This document shows positions 11,424 through 23,649 of a stretch of 64,000 nucleotides of DNA, one piece after another. The stretch is from Turnera subulata. Taxonomy: Eukaryota > Streptophyta > Magnoliopsida > Malpighiales > Passifloraceae. Positions within the stretch are counted from its first letter, which is position 1, and the number at the start of each line of letters is the position of its first letter. Made by a program: the position numbers and the translations under genes. The notes below the pieces were generated by a model that was not told the DNA's origin, did no database searches, and worked only from the letters and a program-made list of their open reading frames with translations. The stretch spans positions 16,651-80,650 of the forward strand of contig JAKUCV010004512.1 of NCBI GenBank assembly GCA_028386065.3. Reading direction: 5' to 3'.

Positions 11424-14400
11424 ATGGCGCTTGCTAGAGGAATCATGGGTAGTTTTCTGATTGATGGATCATCATTTCCATCGACCTCAAAAATGTTCAT
11501 AAACCAGAGTACTCAGCAAAAGAACCAGCTGTTCTTGGCGAGTCAAGGTTTCTTGCCTCTGCAAAAGCAGAGGAGGGTACCATATAATGTAAAGAAGGCT
11601 GTGAGGGGTCCCGTGGCTGCGATTAGTGAGGATATAATCAGGGCCAGTGATGCTACTGTGCCGGTTGAAAAGGAAGCAGTAGCGCAGGTCAAGGTTAGAG
11701 CTGTGGTGACTGTGAGAAACAAGAACAAGGAGGACTTGAAGGAGACCATGTTGAAACACTTGGATGCTTTCACTGACAAACTTGGCAGGAATGTTGCTTT
11801 GGAGCTTATTAGCACCGAAGTTGATCCAAGTGAGTTTTCTTTGGTTTCTTTGTTGCCTTCCTTTCCTGATGAGGACTTGCTTTTCTTAATTGAAAAAAAA
11901 TGACCATTTTGTGCTTTCTTTCTCTTTTCCCAGCTTTTGCCAGAGCTTACTTCACTTTCAGGCTTTTTTCTTGATTGTTTTCGCATAAGAATCTCAATGT
12001 TCTTGGGCCCTTGAAAATTCTGTCCAAACATGAGATAAAAGATAGCATATGCTCAACCTATGCTTATAAGCATAGTTCTCTTTTCTTTCTTTTTTTTGTA
12101 TTCGGTGTATATGTTTGGATCATCAATCAATATCTCCATATTTGCTTCTTTAGAGACCAAGGAACCAAAGAGAAGCAAAGAAGCTGTGTTAAAGGACTGG
12201 TCACAGAAATCAAATGTTAAAGCTGAGAGGGTCCATTACACAGCTGAATTTGTAGTGGGCACGAATTTTGGGGTGCCTGGGGCTATCACAGTGAGCAACA
12301 AGCACCAGAAGGAATTTTTCTTGGAGACCATCACCATTGAAGGCTTTGCTTGCGGTCCAGTCCACTTCCCTTGCAACTCTTGGGTGCAATCCAAGAAAGA
12401 TCATCCTGGAAAAAGGATATTTTTCTTTAACGAGGTACTTAGTACGGATCCTTTTCTTCTCCATTTTCATGTTTCTCCCCCTCTCTGTTTGATCTTTTTC
12501 AACAGACATCGATCATCAGTAATATTAAGATTTTTTGTGCCAAAATGCCGGCCAGATAATAGTTATCTGTTCTTTCTTATTCAACAAAGACAGGTTTTAA
12601 GAAGTCAAAGCAGAAAAATGACAAATAGCTTAATTGTCTCCTTCTCCATCTTGTATTTCTTCACTTTCTGAGCTATGTAGACATTTTTTTTCATTTAATT
12701 TGAAGCGAGAAGTTTCAAGGTACTGAGAGGTAATGGAATTCAGTCATGTGTTAATTGAAATATTCTGGTGGATGGGCACTAGATTACAAAGGAAAGGATA
12801 AAAAAATGATGTCTGGTCCATTTCTTTTGGCAACAGTAAGCCTTTTTTTGAGATTCCTAAAGGATTGTATGGGTCATATGACCTCTCTTGAATGCACCAC
12901 ATGGACCCATGAAAGAAGAACCATCTAGGACAAAATTTTTATGTTACATGTCGTCGCGATAACTAACTGAACCTTAATTTAATGTGCATGTATGGCATCA
13001 GACAGGACTTTATAACGTTACTGCACATCATATTTTATGTCTTGCTGCAAGTTGTCAACAATTTTACAAATCAAGTTTAATTTATTGATCATTTTGTTAA
13101 TTATTTACAGCCGTCTTTACCAAGTGAGACACCAGCTGGGCTAAGAGCATTGAGAGAGAAAGAACTAAAGAATCTAAGGGGAGATGGTAAAGGAGTCAGG
13201 AAATTATCAGACAGGGTTTATGACTACGATGTGTACAATGATCTGGGAAATCCAGACAAGGGAATCGACTTTGCTAGGCCAAAACTGGGTGGTGAACAAA
13301 TTCCATACCCAAGACGGTGTCGCACCGGTCGGCCTCCCACAGATACTGGTCAGTTCACTGTCCTAAGTATTTTTTTTGGCCAGTTCATTATTGATTTCCT
13401 AGTTCATTAATAGTACAAAAATGGGAAGGTCTCTGTTGTAAGTAACTAATCCATTTTGATAAATATGTGCAACAGATATGGATGCTGAGAGCCGTGTGGA
13501 GAAGCCACTGCCAATTTATGTGCCTAGAGATGAACAATTTGAGGAATCTAAGCAGAACACATTCTCAGCTGGGAGGCTTAAAGCAGTGCTTCATAATCTG
13601 ATACCATCATTAAAGGCCAGCATATCTGCAGACAATCATGACTTCAATGCCTTTTCAGACATTGACATCCTTTACAAAGAAGGGTTGTTACTCAAGGTGG
13701 GTTTACAAGATGAGATATGGAGGAAGCTGCCACTGCCAAAGGTGGTAACCAAGATACAAGAATCTAGTGAAGGACTCCTCAGATATGACACACCCAAAAT
13801 TATATCCAGTGAGTTCTACTCCCTCCATCCCTAAATTAGTTCTTCACTTCTATTTTTAGTTGTTTGGTTGGTGGGGGACCCGCACACCATGCATCCTATT
13901 GTGGATGGATCCAATTGCAGTAGTCATAAATTTTATTGGACAAAATTCTTGGTGTGGCCTTTTATTGCTGCTTCTTGAGAGAAGAATATTCATTTTCTTG
14001 TTCTGATTACTGGAGAGAAAACGATGCGCACCCATCGTTTTCTTTGTCCTCTCGGTCCCCTTTGATTGATTTTTCTATTGGATACCGTTTTTGGCTGGCA
14101 TTAAAAATGTGTCTGCCAAGTTTCCATAACTTTCTGTTCCGTCAAATGATTCTGCAACCATTCTAAGTGGAGCACCCATTAAAATATTTCAAGAGCTGAT
14201 ATGATTACGTTATTATTTAAAGCTAACAGAAGGAAAAAAAAAAAAATATGCCCAAACATGTTCCCTCAATTTTGTATTGCTTAGTACATATACAAAGGAA
14301 AAGGTAAAATTGTAGTGCTAACATGTGTAATTGAATTACACGTGCAGAGGACAAGTTTGCTTGGCTGCGAGATGACGAATTCGCCCGTCAAGTCGTTTCG

Positions 14401-16673
14401 GGTATTAATCCGGTCAATATTGAGAGGCTTCAGGTTTTTCCACCAAGGAGCAATCTTGATCCTGAAATCTACGGCACACAGGAGTCTGCTCTTAAAGAAG
14501 AACACATTGCAGGCCACCTGGATGGCATGTCTGTTCAACAGGTAAGCAGAATCTGTCATTTTCTGTCAACTGTCATAATTTTTTTAGTCCATGGCGTGTT
14601 TTGATATCTGCACCAAGTATTAATCCTTTCCTTGCGTAAATGGGAACACCATTTAACTTTGAATCATGCAACACTGGCTAGCTGTTTGTCTCTCATCCAG
14701 CAAGTCATCAATGGTCAATCTTTTACCTCTTGAACAGTACCCAGTTGAAAATTTCAAGAGTCTTGCAAATTGGAAACACAATTTTCAGTTACACCCTGGC
14801 TAATTAAGTCTACCTCGAGTCTTCCCGTCAACAAATTCAACCCAAAACCTGTTGAAATAATGGCGCCGACATGGAATCATTATTTAGGACTCTTTTTTTT
14901 TTTTTTTCTATTTTTATGCATCATCATCATCATCATCATCACTTTGTTGTCCCTTGCAGGCCCTGGAGGAAAATAAACTGTTTATGCTGGATTACCATGA
15001 TGCATATCTTCCATTCATTGATAGGATTAATGCGCTTGATGGAAGAAAAGCATATGCAACCAGAACCATATTTTTCTTGAGCAAGCTTGGCACACTTAAG
15101 CCCATTGCCATAGAACTTAGCCTTCCACCCACCGGTCCAAGTTCTAGATCAAAGCGTGTGATTACTCCTCCAGTTGACGCAACCTCCAATTGGATTTGGC
15201 AACTGGCCAAGGCTCACGTATGCTCCAACGATGCTGGCCTTCACCAGCTAGTCAATCACTGGTAAGAAAAAAAAAAAAAGAACATAAAATTTCAATACTT
15301 CTTGTGTTGATAATTAATTTGGTTCACCACTAATTAATTGGCATGGCCATATTTTTAATTGCAGGTTACGTACACATGCCTGTATGGAGCCATTTATACT
15401 AGCAGCACATAGGCAATTGAGTGCCATGCACCCCATATACAAGCTTTTGGATCCCCACATGAGGTATACACTAGAGATCAACGCTTTGGCAAGACAAAGC
15501 TTGATCGCCAACGATGGTGTCATCGAGAATTGCTTCACTCCCGGCCGCTACTGCATGGACATTAGTGCTGCTGCTTACAAGAATTGGCGATTTGACATGG
15601 AAAACCTCCCCGCCGATCTTATTCGCAGGTAATGTATAGTACAAAAATTAACAAGTATGGCTGTAAGAGCATGTGATAGTATACAACTATACATTAAAAG
15701 TGGAAGTCTCACTACTCATCATTAGACACTAAAAAGATAAAAACTCACATGGGATTAGAGACAGAACACGTGTTCATAATTTCAAGACAAGTTGCAAAGA
15801 ATCTTGCCCTCTTTTCCTCGAATGAAATCATACCTGGTTTATTTGGTACATGACCAAAACAAGAAAGTGGTTCTTGTAATAATGGTTGTCCTTGTCTTAT
15901 CTTTTTTCCTTTTCAGGGGTATGGCAGTACCTGACCCGACCCAACCACATGGCCTAAAACTCATAATGGAGGACTACCCATATGCTCAAGATGGGCTCTT
16001 GATCTGGTCCGCTATAGAGAACTGGGTCCGTACCTATGTGAAACGTTACTACCCAAATTCTGCCACAATTTGCAACGACAGAGAGCTACAGGCCTGGTAT
16101 GCAGAGTCCATCAACGTGGGCCACACAGATCTCCGCGATGCAGATTGGTGGCCCACTCTGGACAACAGTGATAACCTTGTCTTGGTCCTCACTACCCTCA
16201 TCTGGCTTGCATCTGCACAACATGCGGCTCTCAATTTTGGACAGTATCCATACGGTGGCTATGTGCCTAATAGACCCCCCTTGATGAGGAGATTGATCCC
16301 GGAAGAGAGTGATCCTGAGTATGAAAATTTCCTTGCTGACCCACAAAAGTATTTCCTATCAGCAATGCCTAGCTTGTTACAGGCAACCAAGTTTATGGCA
16401 GTTGTAGACACACTGTCTACACATTCCCCGGACGAGGAATACCTGGGAGAGAGGCAACAACCGTCGATTTGGTCCGGCGACGCTGAAATAATCGAAGCAT
16501 TCTATGCATTCTCGGCGGAGATTAGGCGAATAGAGAAGGAGATTGAGAGAAGGAACACCAATCCTAACCTTAGAAACCGGTGTGGCGCAGGAGTACTGCC
16601 ATATGAATTACTAGCTCCTAGCTCAGAACCTGGGGTAACATGTAGAGGGGTACCAAATAGTGTATCCATATGA
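11424..16673 (+). CDS. Linoleate 13S-lipoxygenase, type 2, chloroplast-targeted
   Basis: Adds O2 to C13 of linoleic/linolenic acid, the first step of plastid oxylipin and jasmonate synthesis (family knowledge). Eight exons with GT-AG junctions: 11424-11829, 12154-12434, 13111-13348, 13476-13808, 14348-14541, 14960-15261, 15365-15628, 15917-16673. They sum to 2775 nt, i.e. 924 residues, a normal length for type 2 enzymes. Residues 1-60 are Ser/Lys/Gln-rich without acidic clusters, like a transit peptide; a PLAT domain follows (about 80-210). Iron ligands are all visible: His584 and His589 in HWLRTH, His775 and Asn779 in HAALNFGQY, and the C-terminal Ile924 (...NSVSI). INALARQ carries the Ala usual in S-specific enzymes. 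The ATG at 11445 is a less likely start because it shortens the transit peptide. No damage is seen, so it is probably functional. Orientation and distance suggest no link with the F-box gene downstream. Confidence 0.93.
14921..14941 (+). repeat. (CAT)n microsatellite in lipoxygenase intron 5
   Basis: About seven CAT/ATC units follow a T15 tract, just upstream of the acceptor of exon 6. It lies next to the polypyrimidine tract and may be length-variable. Confidence 0.8.
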
Positions 16674-17460
16674 TAGATAATAAGGCAACAGTGGGACCAA
16701 GTCATCACCTGCAGTTTGCCTCTTTAATTAGTTTAGTACATCTTTGAGATGGCTCACTTGGTCTTCACCATTCAACCTTAACTAGACATAGTGCCATTGG
16801 TAGAGTAATTTTTGTATCTATGTATATCATCTGGGTGCAATTAGATGCACACTTTAATTATATATATAGTAAAGTTGAAAACTTTGTTCAGATAATTTTA
16901 TATTCAGCTTCTGATATATATGAACCCATTACGCTGCAATTGGACTGCTTCATTAAGCACATAAGCCGTTATTTGTGCAAACCCCAGATACAGTTATTTG
17001 TTAATCATCTAATAGAAACATTAATTGGGATCAACAGCAATACTTTGCTTTTATTTTTTTAAGCATTTTCTCCGATCACCCCGCACTTAACAATCTCAAT
17101 TAGTAATTAAATTCATGTCGAGTTGTTCCCAAAAAGAAAAAAGATATCTGTACCAGTTAATAAATTAACGTGAAAAAAAGTGCCACGAAACAAGTCATCG
17201 CATTAAGAAATTAAGATAAATTAATAACATTAAGATATCCTGTAAATCTCAATATGTGTTTTTTTTCCTGAAAAAATTACCAAAATAGTAAAAATAAAAT
17301 AAAATAAGATAAAGTAAGGCGTAAGCAATGATGAGACGGGCCTAGAAGAAACAAAAGCCCGGATCAGAATCAAGGATCCGACCCAAATGTCACCTAAACC
17401 TAAACGCCTGATTACCATAGGAAGCAAAAAAACCGATTGAGGAGGACTCTGGTCGTCGTA
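16674..17460. other. 3' flank of lipoxygenase and spacer
   Basis: AT-rich sequence without a supported gene. Short frames at 16820-17062 (plus) and 17230-17427 (minus) have no motif and sit in low-complexity sequence. Confidence 0.5.
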
Positions 17461-17480
17461 GTTTGAAGTCGGCGTCGACG

Positions 17481-17746
17481 ACTTATATATAAAAGCAAAA
17501 GAAGAGAACCCTGCCGTAATTTGAAGTCGCCGCAGGCGGTGCCATAAGCGAGAAGGAATTAATATTCAAGGTTCTACTTTCGTTCGGGTCCCCTTAATTG
17601 CCAATTCTTTTTGTTTTGTAATGCTTGTAAAACATGTGAAAATGTGCATATACGTATACGTATTAACAAATATATAGCTTAATTTACCCTAACTAGACAA
17701 GTATGCACATATTCTTTGGGTCATCAACTGCAGATCAAGGATATAT
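17481..17746 (+). promoter_or_regulatory. Promoter and leader of the F-box gene, probable leader intron
   Basis: A TATATATAAAA box lies near 17484. A plausible leader intron runs from a donor near 17571 (AAG-GTTCTA) to an acceptor at 17733 (CTGCAG-ATCAAG), just before the ATG at 17747. The donor is weak, so the intron is tentative. Confidence 0.35.
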
Positions 17747-18218
17747 ATGGAGGGTGATTCATCGACACGTACTCCCGACAGTAGGGTTATGATCATTGCC
17801 AAAGGACGAAGTGGTGCTTGTTCTTCTTCTTCGAAAGAATCCGAGACAAAGATTACAAGGAAGGATGATATTGTCGGGGGAGAAGTGTTCCTTCCTGTCG
17901 ATATTGTTTCCCGGATTCTCAGCTACGCTCCTGCTTCCTTCTTGTACGAGGAATGCAGATTTGCTTGCAAAGCCTGGGCGGAGATGTTGCGGTGCCCTAA
18001 GTTTGTGAAATCCCACCTATCAAATACACATCCATCCCACCATCACTTCCTCATCATCCAAGAATCTATCCCCAGTAACTACTTCGTCAATTTCGAAGAA
18101 TCTACCCCCTGTGAATTGGAATCTAGATCTCTCGGCCTCCAATATGCTGGCATAAAAAACAGCTTCAACGACATTCAAGTTCGTGATCTGAATCTTCAGG
18201 CGCCAGGACGTGTTGTTT

Positions 18219-18499
18219 TGTTAGGCTTATCAAATGACGAGCCAGTCACTAAAGGAACGACATGTCAAGCTTGTAACAGAATTGTAACTAATTCCCATCA
18301 GCTTGTACACGTGTCTCATTACCATTAGCCCCTGCATAACGAATAGACCATATAACCGTTACAAGGGAGACGTTATGGCCATTATTGATGAATAACAGAA
18401 AAGCATTCTCTCTTTCCTCTCTAATTCTTCCTCTCCTAAACTCTCATTTCTCTCTTCCTTCTCTGCCTAATCTCTCTGGTACTCACTCGGTACCTAACA
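18219..18499 (+). repeat. 5' LTR
   Basis: 281 bp, starts TGTTAGGC and ends CCTAACA. It differs from the 3' LTR at five positions that I counted by eye, about 1.8%. All five are substitutions; there are no indels. Confidence 0.92.
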
Positions 18500-18501
18500 A
18501 T

Positions 18502-18513
18502 TGGTAGCGGAGC
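18502..18513 (+). other. Primer-binding site, initiator-Met tRNA type
   Basis: TGGTAGCGGAGC begins two bases after the 5' LTR and matches the usual plant iMet-tRNA PBS (TGGTATCAGAGC) at ten of twelve positions. Confidence 0.7.
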
Positions 18514-18536
18514 AGTCGATCTTAGTGACGGTTACC

Positions 18537-19751
18537 ATGGTTGCTAACAATCGCCTTGGTAATGTGGAGAACCAAGTCAAGACTTTGGAACAGGCAGTTG
18601 TCCAGATACAGACGGCGACGGCGACTCACCGGCAAGAACTTGCGGTGCAACAAGATAAGTTCAAGGCTGAATTCAAGGCTGAAATGCTCCAATAAATGGA
18701 GTCACAGATGGAGTCTTTCCGGGAGTTCTTATCGGCGATTGTTCTTCGCGAGTCACAGCCAAAGTCTCGACCAGGGGTGGTTGTCTTGGAGGATCCTGGT
18801 ATTCTGCCTACTCCACCGGCGACTACGCCTTTACCGAAAGCAGGAACTTCTCATGTTAATGGTAATCCTGTACCTTCTTCCCCTAATCTTGCTGAAGCCA
18901 ATTCTGGTGGTAAAAATGTTGTTGTTACTCCAATGGTGGATAAAATTGGAGTTGTGCCTGTGGTTGATAAAATTGGGGAAAATTTGGCTCAAGGGAATAC
19001 TGTTAGTGACGAATTTTACCCTAAATTCCCAAAATTACAGTTATTGCCTTTTTCGGGGGAAAATCCTAGGGGTTGGTTGAGGAAATGTAATCGATATTTT
19101 GATCTTTACAAGATACCAGAACACCGAAAGTTGGAGTTGGTCTCTATGTATTTGGATGGCAAAGCTGACCTCTGGTTCCATGGGTTCCAGACTGAGAAGC
19201 CATTAATATCTTGGACTGAGTTTTCTATAGCTCTTTGCACAAGATTTGGGATGAGTGAATATTTGGATGTTATGGAGGAATTTAAGCTCTTAAGGCAACA
19301 TGGTACAGTAGTTGAATACCAAGAGAAGTTCGAGTCTTTGCGTTCTTTGTTGCTGGATATGAATGCCACCTTCTCGGAGCAGGAGTACCTGTCTTTCTTC
19401 TTGACTGGATTGAAGGATGACTTGCATCCTTGGGTCAAGATCTTTAATCTAATTACTCTAGCAGATGCATTCAAGCAAGCAAAGGTTCAAGAACTGTCCC
19501 TTCGTTCTATGCAGCGCCCACCCTCCCGAGCTCCATATTATGTCACAAGTCCAAGAGAGACAAGTTTAGAGGGATCAGCCTCAAGCTCTCGGGCCCTAAC
19601 GTGGAAGAATCATGATGCTAATGCTAATGCTGGTAAAGCATTGATAGTCAGACCCTCTGATCAATCGAGACAATCTTTGATGGAGCAACGTAGGCGTGCT
19701 GGCTTGTGTTTCAAATGTGGAGACAAATATTCTCCTGGCCATCAATGCTGA
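18537..19751 (+). pseudogene. Retrotransposon gag, interrupted
   Basis: The likely start is the ATG at 18537. An in-frame TAA at 18693-18695 separates a short coiled-coil leader (QVKTLEQAVVQ) from the main frame 18696-19751 (351 residues). The retrotransposon gag domain (GWLRKCNRYFDLY...KADLWFHG, about residues 125-250 of the second part) is followed by a C-terminal CCHC zinc knuckle, CFKCGDKYSPGHQC. The frame ends in TGA at 19749, directly after the knuckle, where family members normally read on into protease. Structural protein that packages the element RNA. Confidence 0.85.
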
Positions 19752-19796
19752 GTTCGCCTGCTGCATTATATAGAGCCTGTTGATGACTTTGATTTA

Positions 19797-20543
19797 ATGG
19801 ATTCTGATGACTCTGTTCTTGACCATGAAGAACCAGCTACGGTGTCTCCAACTGAGGAAGCAAGTCTATTACATACACTATCCAATGGTGCAAGAGTGTT
19901 GAAGATTGATGGTGATTATAATGGCAGAAAATTGTTGATAATGGCTGATAGTGGCAGTACTCTGAGTTATTTGAGCAGCACTGTAGCCAAAGAATTGAAT
20001 GTTCCCATGCATCATGCCGCTCCACTATCAGTAATGGTAGCAAATGGACAGCGAATGACAAGTACTTTCATTAGTAAAAATTTTACTTGGACAATGCAGG
20101 GAACTACTTTCTCTGGTGATTTACGCATACTGGATCTCAGTAGCTGTGATATGGTCTTTGGTGTTGATTGGTTACTACCATTCAGTCCAGTCTCCTTCAA
20201 CTGGAAACACTCGAAGTTATCATTGACCAAAGATGATGAAGTAGTAGAACTTCTTGGGAAGATGGACACTAATAAAGAATTGCAGATGATATCAGTGGAG
20301 GCCATCCATAAATGCTTTCGTATTGGAGAAGAAGTAGAACTTGCCTTGGTGCAACTGGATAATGCTACTCAAGTAACATCTGATCCTATACCCTCTTCTA
20401 TTTCCAAATTACTATCTGATTACCATGATCTGTTTGTTGAGCCAACTACCCTTCCTCCTACTCGTACTCATGATCATTCAATCAACTTACAACCAAACAC
20501 TGAACCTATCAACCTTAGACCTTACCGACATTCCCATGATTAG
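19797..20543 (+). pseudogene. Retrotransposon aspartic protease region
   Basis: Same frame as gag, after fifteen further codons. The active-site triad DSG is present in MADSGSTLSYL, followed by GVDWL and FNW, typical of Ty3/gypsy proteases. The frame runs toward the RT N-terminus (LRPYRHSHD) and is cut by TAG at 20541-20543. The catalytic residues look intact. Confidence 0.85.
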
Positions 20544-21894
20544 AAAACTGAAATTGAAAAACAAGTCTCTGACATGTTAGCCTCCACAGCTATCCAACCT
20601 AGCCAAAGTCCATTTGCCTCACCTGTTTTACTAGTCAAAAAGAAAATGGTAGTTGGAGGATGTGCATAGACTACCGTCAATTGAATGATAAGACAATTAA
20701 GAATAAATTTCCTATTCCAATAGTTGATGATCTGTTGGATGAATTAGGTAGTGCACAATTCTTCTCCAAAATTGACCTTCGCTCTGGTTACCATCAAATC
20801 AGAATGCAAACTGAAGATATACCAAAAACAGCTTTTCGTACTCATCATGGCCATTTTGAATTTCGGGTCATGCCCTTTGTCTCACAAATGCACCAGCCAC
20901 CTTCCAAGCCCTTATGAACTATATCTTCCAACCATACCTTAGGAAATTTGTTCTTGTTTTCTTTGATGATATCCTCATATACAGCCCAGACCTTGCTTCA
21001 CATGAAAGACACTTGAGGACAGTATTCCAGTTGCTCCGAGAGCACCAACTCTTTGCAAAAAGATCCAAATGCTCATTTGCTCAGGGTAGTGTTGAATACT
21101 TAGGTCATATAATTTCTAAAGGTGGAGTGGCAACTGATCCAAAGAAGACAGAGGCTATGGCTACTTGGCCACTACCAAAATCACTGAAGGAGTTGCGTTC
21201 TTTTCTTGGTTTAACAGGCTATTACAGGAAGTTTGTGCAACATTATGGGGTGATCAGCAAGCCCCTTACTTCTATGAACAAGAAGGATAGCTTCCACTGG
21301 ACTCCTGAAGCAGAGAATGCATTTCAACAACTCAAGCAAGCTGTGATAACAACACTTGTTCTTGCTCTGCCAGATTTTTCTCAAACCTTTGTCTTGGAAA
21401 CAGATGCATGTGACACTGGTTTTGGAGCAGTCCTTATGCAAAATGGCAGGCCCTTAGCTTATCTAAGCAAGGCTGTAGGCCCTAAGATTGCTGGACTGTC
21501 CATATATGAGAAAGAATATTTGGCCATTCTCAAGGCCATTGATCACTGGAGGCATTATTTGGAGTGTGGCGAGTTTGTTATCAAGACAGATCATGAAAGT
21601 TTAAAATTTTTATTGGAGCAGCGCATTCATACTGCTATTCAAAAGAAAGGGCTGACCAAGCTAATGGGATTGAGTTACCGCATTCAGTACAGAAAAGGAG
21701 TTGAGAACAAGGTAGCAGATTCTCTCTCTCGGCATCCATTGATTCACTCTTCTTCCAAAGGAATTCAATTCAATGCCAATTCAACCATAATTCCTGCCTG
21801 GTTCACTGAGGTCATTAATAGCTACACTCATGATACTGAAGCTAAACGAATTATGGAAGCCTTGGCATTATCTAATGGTGCCACTTCCCCATAG
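20544..21894 (+). pseudogene. Retrotransposon reverse transcriptase and RNase H, frameshifted
   Basis: The RT fingers and palm are spread over three frames. A one-base loss lies near 20646, before MCIDYRQLN, and another near 20885, after FEFRVMPF. The catalytic FFDD is intact (VLVFFDDILIYS). RNase H follows, with conserved acidic and histidine positions (LETDACDTGFGAVL, LAILKAIDHWRHYL, IKTDHESLKFL). A TAG at 21892 separates it from integrase in the same frame. The sequence identity of the family is clear but this copy is not translatable as one protein. Confidence 0.88.
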
Positions 21895-21981
21895 TTTCCA
21901 CATTACTCACTCAAAGATGGGGTTCTTCGTTACAGGGAGAAACTCTATATAGGAGCAGATGATCAACCCAGGAAGAAACTG

Positions 21982-23244
21982 GTGGAGACTGTGCATTCTT
22001 CTTCTGTTGGTGGCCACAGTGGGATTAAAGCAACCTATCAGCGAATGAAACAACTTTTCCACTGGAAGGGAATGAAAAGTATGATCACAATAGTTCTTAA
22101 AGAATGTGATATTTGCATGCGGTGTAAGTCAGAAAATGTGCCCTACCCAGGTTTGCTACAACCTCTTCCAATCCCTTCTAATGTGTGGAGTGATATCAAT
22201 CTGGATTTTATTGAAAGACTTCCAAAATCTGGGGGAAAAGATGCAGTTCTGGTGGTGGTTGATAGATTCAGCAAATTTGCTCATTTCGTACCTCTTGCTC
22301 ATCCTTTTACTGCTAAAGAAGTAGCAGCTGCATTTGTTAAAGAAGTTTATAGGCTACACGGATTGCCAAAGAGTATGGTTTCTGATAGAGATAAAATCTT
22401 TACTAGCATCTTCTGGCAGGAATTGTTCAAACTGTTGGGTGTAAAGTTGTTAATGAGTTCAGCCTACCATCCTCAAACAGATGGCCAGACTGAGAGACTG
22501 AACAGGTGTTTGGAGACCTATCTGCGATGCTTTATTTTCCAGAAACCTACTCAATGGTTAAACTGGTTACCCTTGGCAGAATGGTGGTATAACACCACTT
22601 TCCATACCTCTATTGGCATGACACTATTTCAAGCCCTTTATGGTTTCCCTCCACCGTATCATACCATTGATCCCTTCAACTCACCTGTAGCTGCAGTGGA
22701 TGATTGGGGCAAGAATCGAGAGCAGGTTACTGGACTATTGAAGGAGCAATTGAGTCGAGCTTGTAATAGAATGAAGTATTTTGCTGATAAACACAGAACT
22801 GAGAGAGAGTTTGGAGTAGGTGACTTAGTCTATTTGAAGCTGCAACCATATCGACAGAGTTCAGTAGCTGTCAGGAAGAGTTTGAAACTCTGCTCCAAGT
22901 ACTATGGTCCTTTCAAGGTACTGGAGAAGATTGGTGCTGTGGCTTACAAGCTGGAATTACCTGTTGACTCCCTTGTGCACCCAGTTTTCCATGTCTCATT
23001 GCTGAAGAGGAGTTTGAAACCAAACATACGACCTAGTACCAAGTTGCCAACCCTACGAAGTGATGGTCAGATGAATGTTGAACCTGTTGCCATTTTAGGC
23101 AGGAAGTTGATTCTGAGGAAGAATGCACTGGTGGCTCAAGTTCTGGTCCAATGGTCCAACTTGGAACCAGAGGATGCAACCTGGGAAGACCTTCCTTTCA
23201 TTCGAGCACAATTTCCAGATTTTGACACAACCAGATTTGCTTGA
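21982..23244 (+). pseudogene. Retrotransposon integrase with C-terminal chromodomain
   Basis: A 420-residue open frame. The N-terminal HHCC zinc site (GGHSG ... ECDICMRCK) is followed by the DDE core: Asp in NLDFIERL, Asp in MVSDRDKIF, Glu in DGQTERLNR. The end reads QVLVQWSNLEPEDATWED, a chromodomain of the type that directs chromoviruses to chromatin marks. This is the longest undamaged part of the element. Confidence 0.88.
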
Positions 23245-23354
23245 TACGGAAGAAGATTGAGTCAATTGTTTCAATTCATTCATTTGCAAACTTAGTTTAG
23301 TGTTATGTTGCTATGTTTTCACTTGTTCCTAATCCTTGGGACAAGGATTTTCTT

Positions 23355-23367
23355 AAGGGAGGGGGAG
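23355..23367 (+). other. Polypurine tract
   Basis: AAGGGAGGGGGAG ends one base before the 3' LTR. It is the primer for plus-strand synthesis in LTR elements. Confidence 0.85.
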
Positions 23368-23368
23368 T

Positions 23369-23649
23369 TGTTAGGCTTATCAAATGACGAGTCAGTCACT
23401 AAAGGAATGACATGTCAAGCTTGTAACAGAATTGTAACTAATTCCCATCAGCTTGTACAAGTGTCTCATTACCATTAGCCCCTGCATAACGGATAGACCA
23501 TATAACCGTTACAAGGGAGACGTTATGGCCATTATTGATGAATAACAGAAAACCATTCTCTCTTTCCTCTCTAATTCTTCCTCTCCTAAACTCTCATTTC
23601 TCTCTTCCTTCTCTGCCTAATCTCTCTGGTACTCACTCGGTACCTAACA
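23369..23649 (+). repeat. 3' LTR
   Basis: 281 bp with the same TG...CA ends as the 5' LTR. It is followed directly by the duplicated target TGTTT and then by F-box coding sequence. Confidence 0.92.

Noticed and set aside
11543..12031. 162-residue frame on minus within the lipoxygenase gene
   Set aside because: Antisense shadow of exon 1 and intron 1; the sense frame has clear lipoxygenase sequence.
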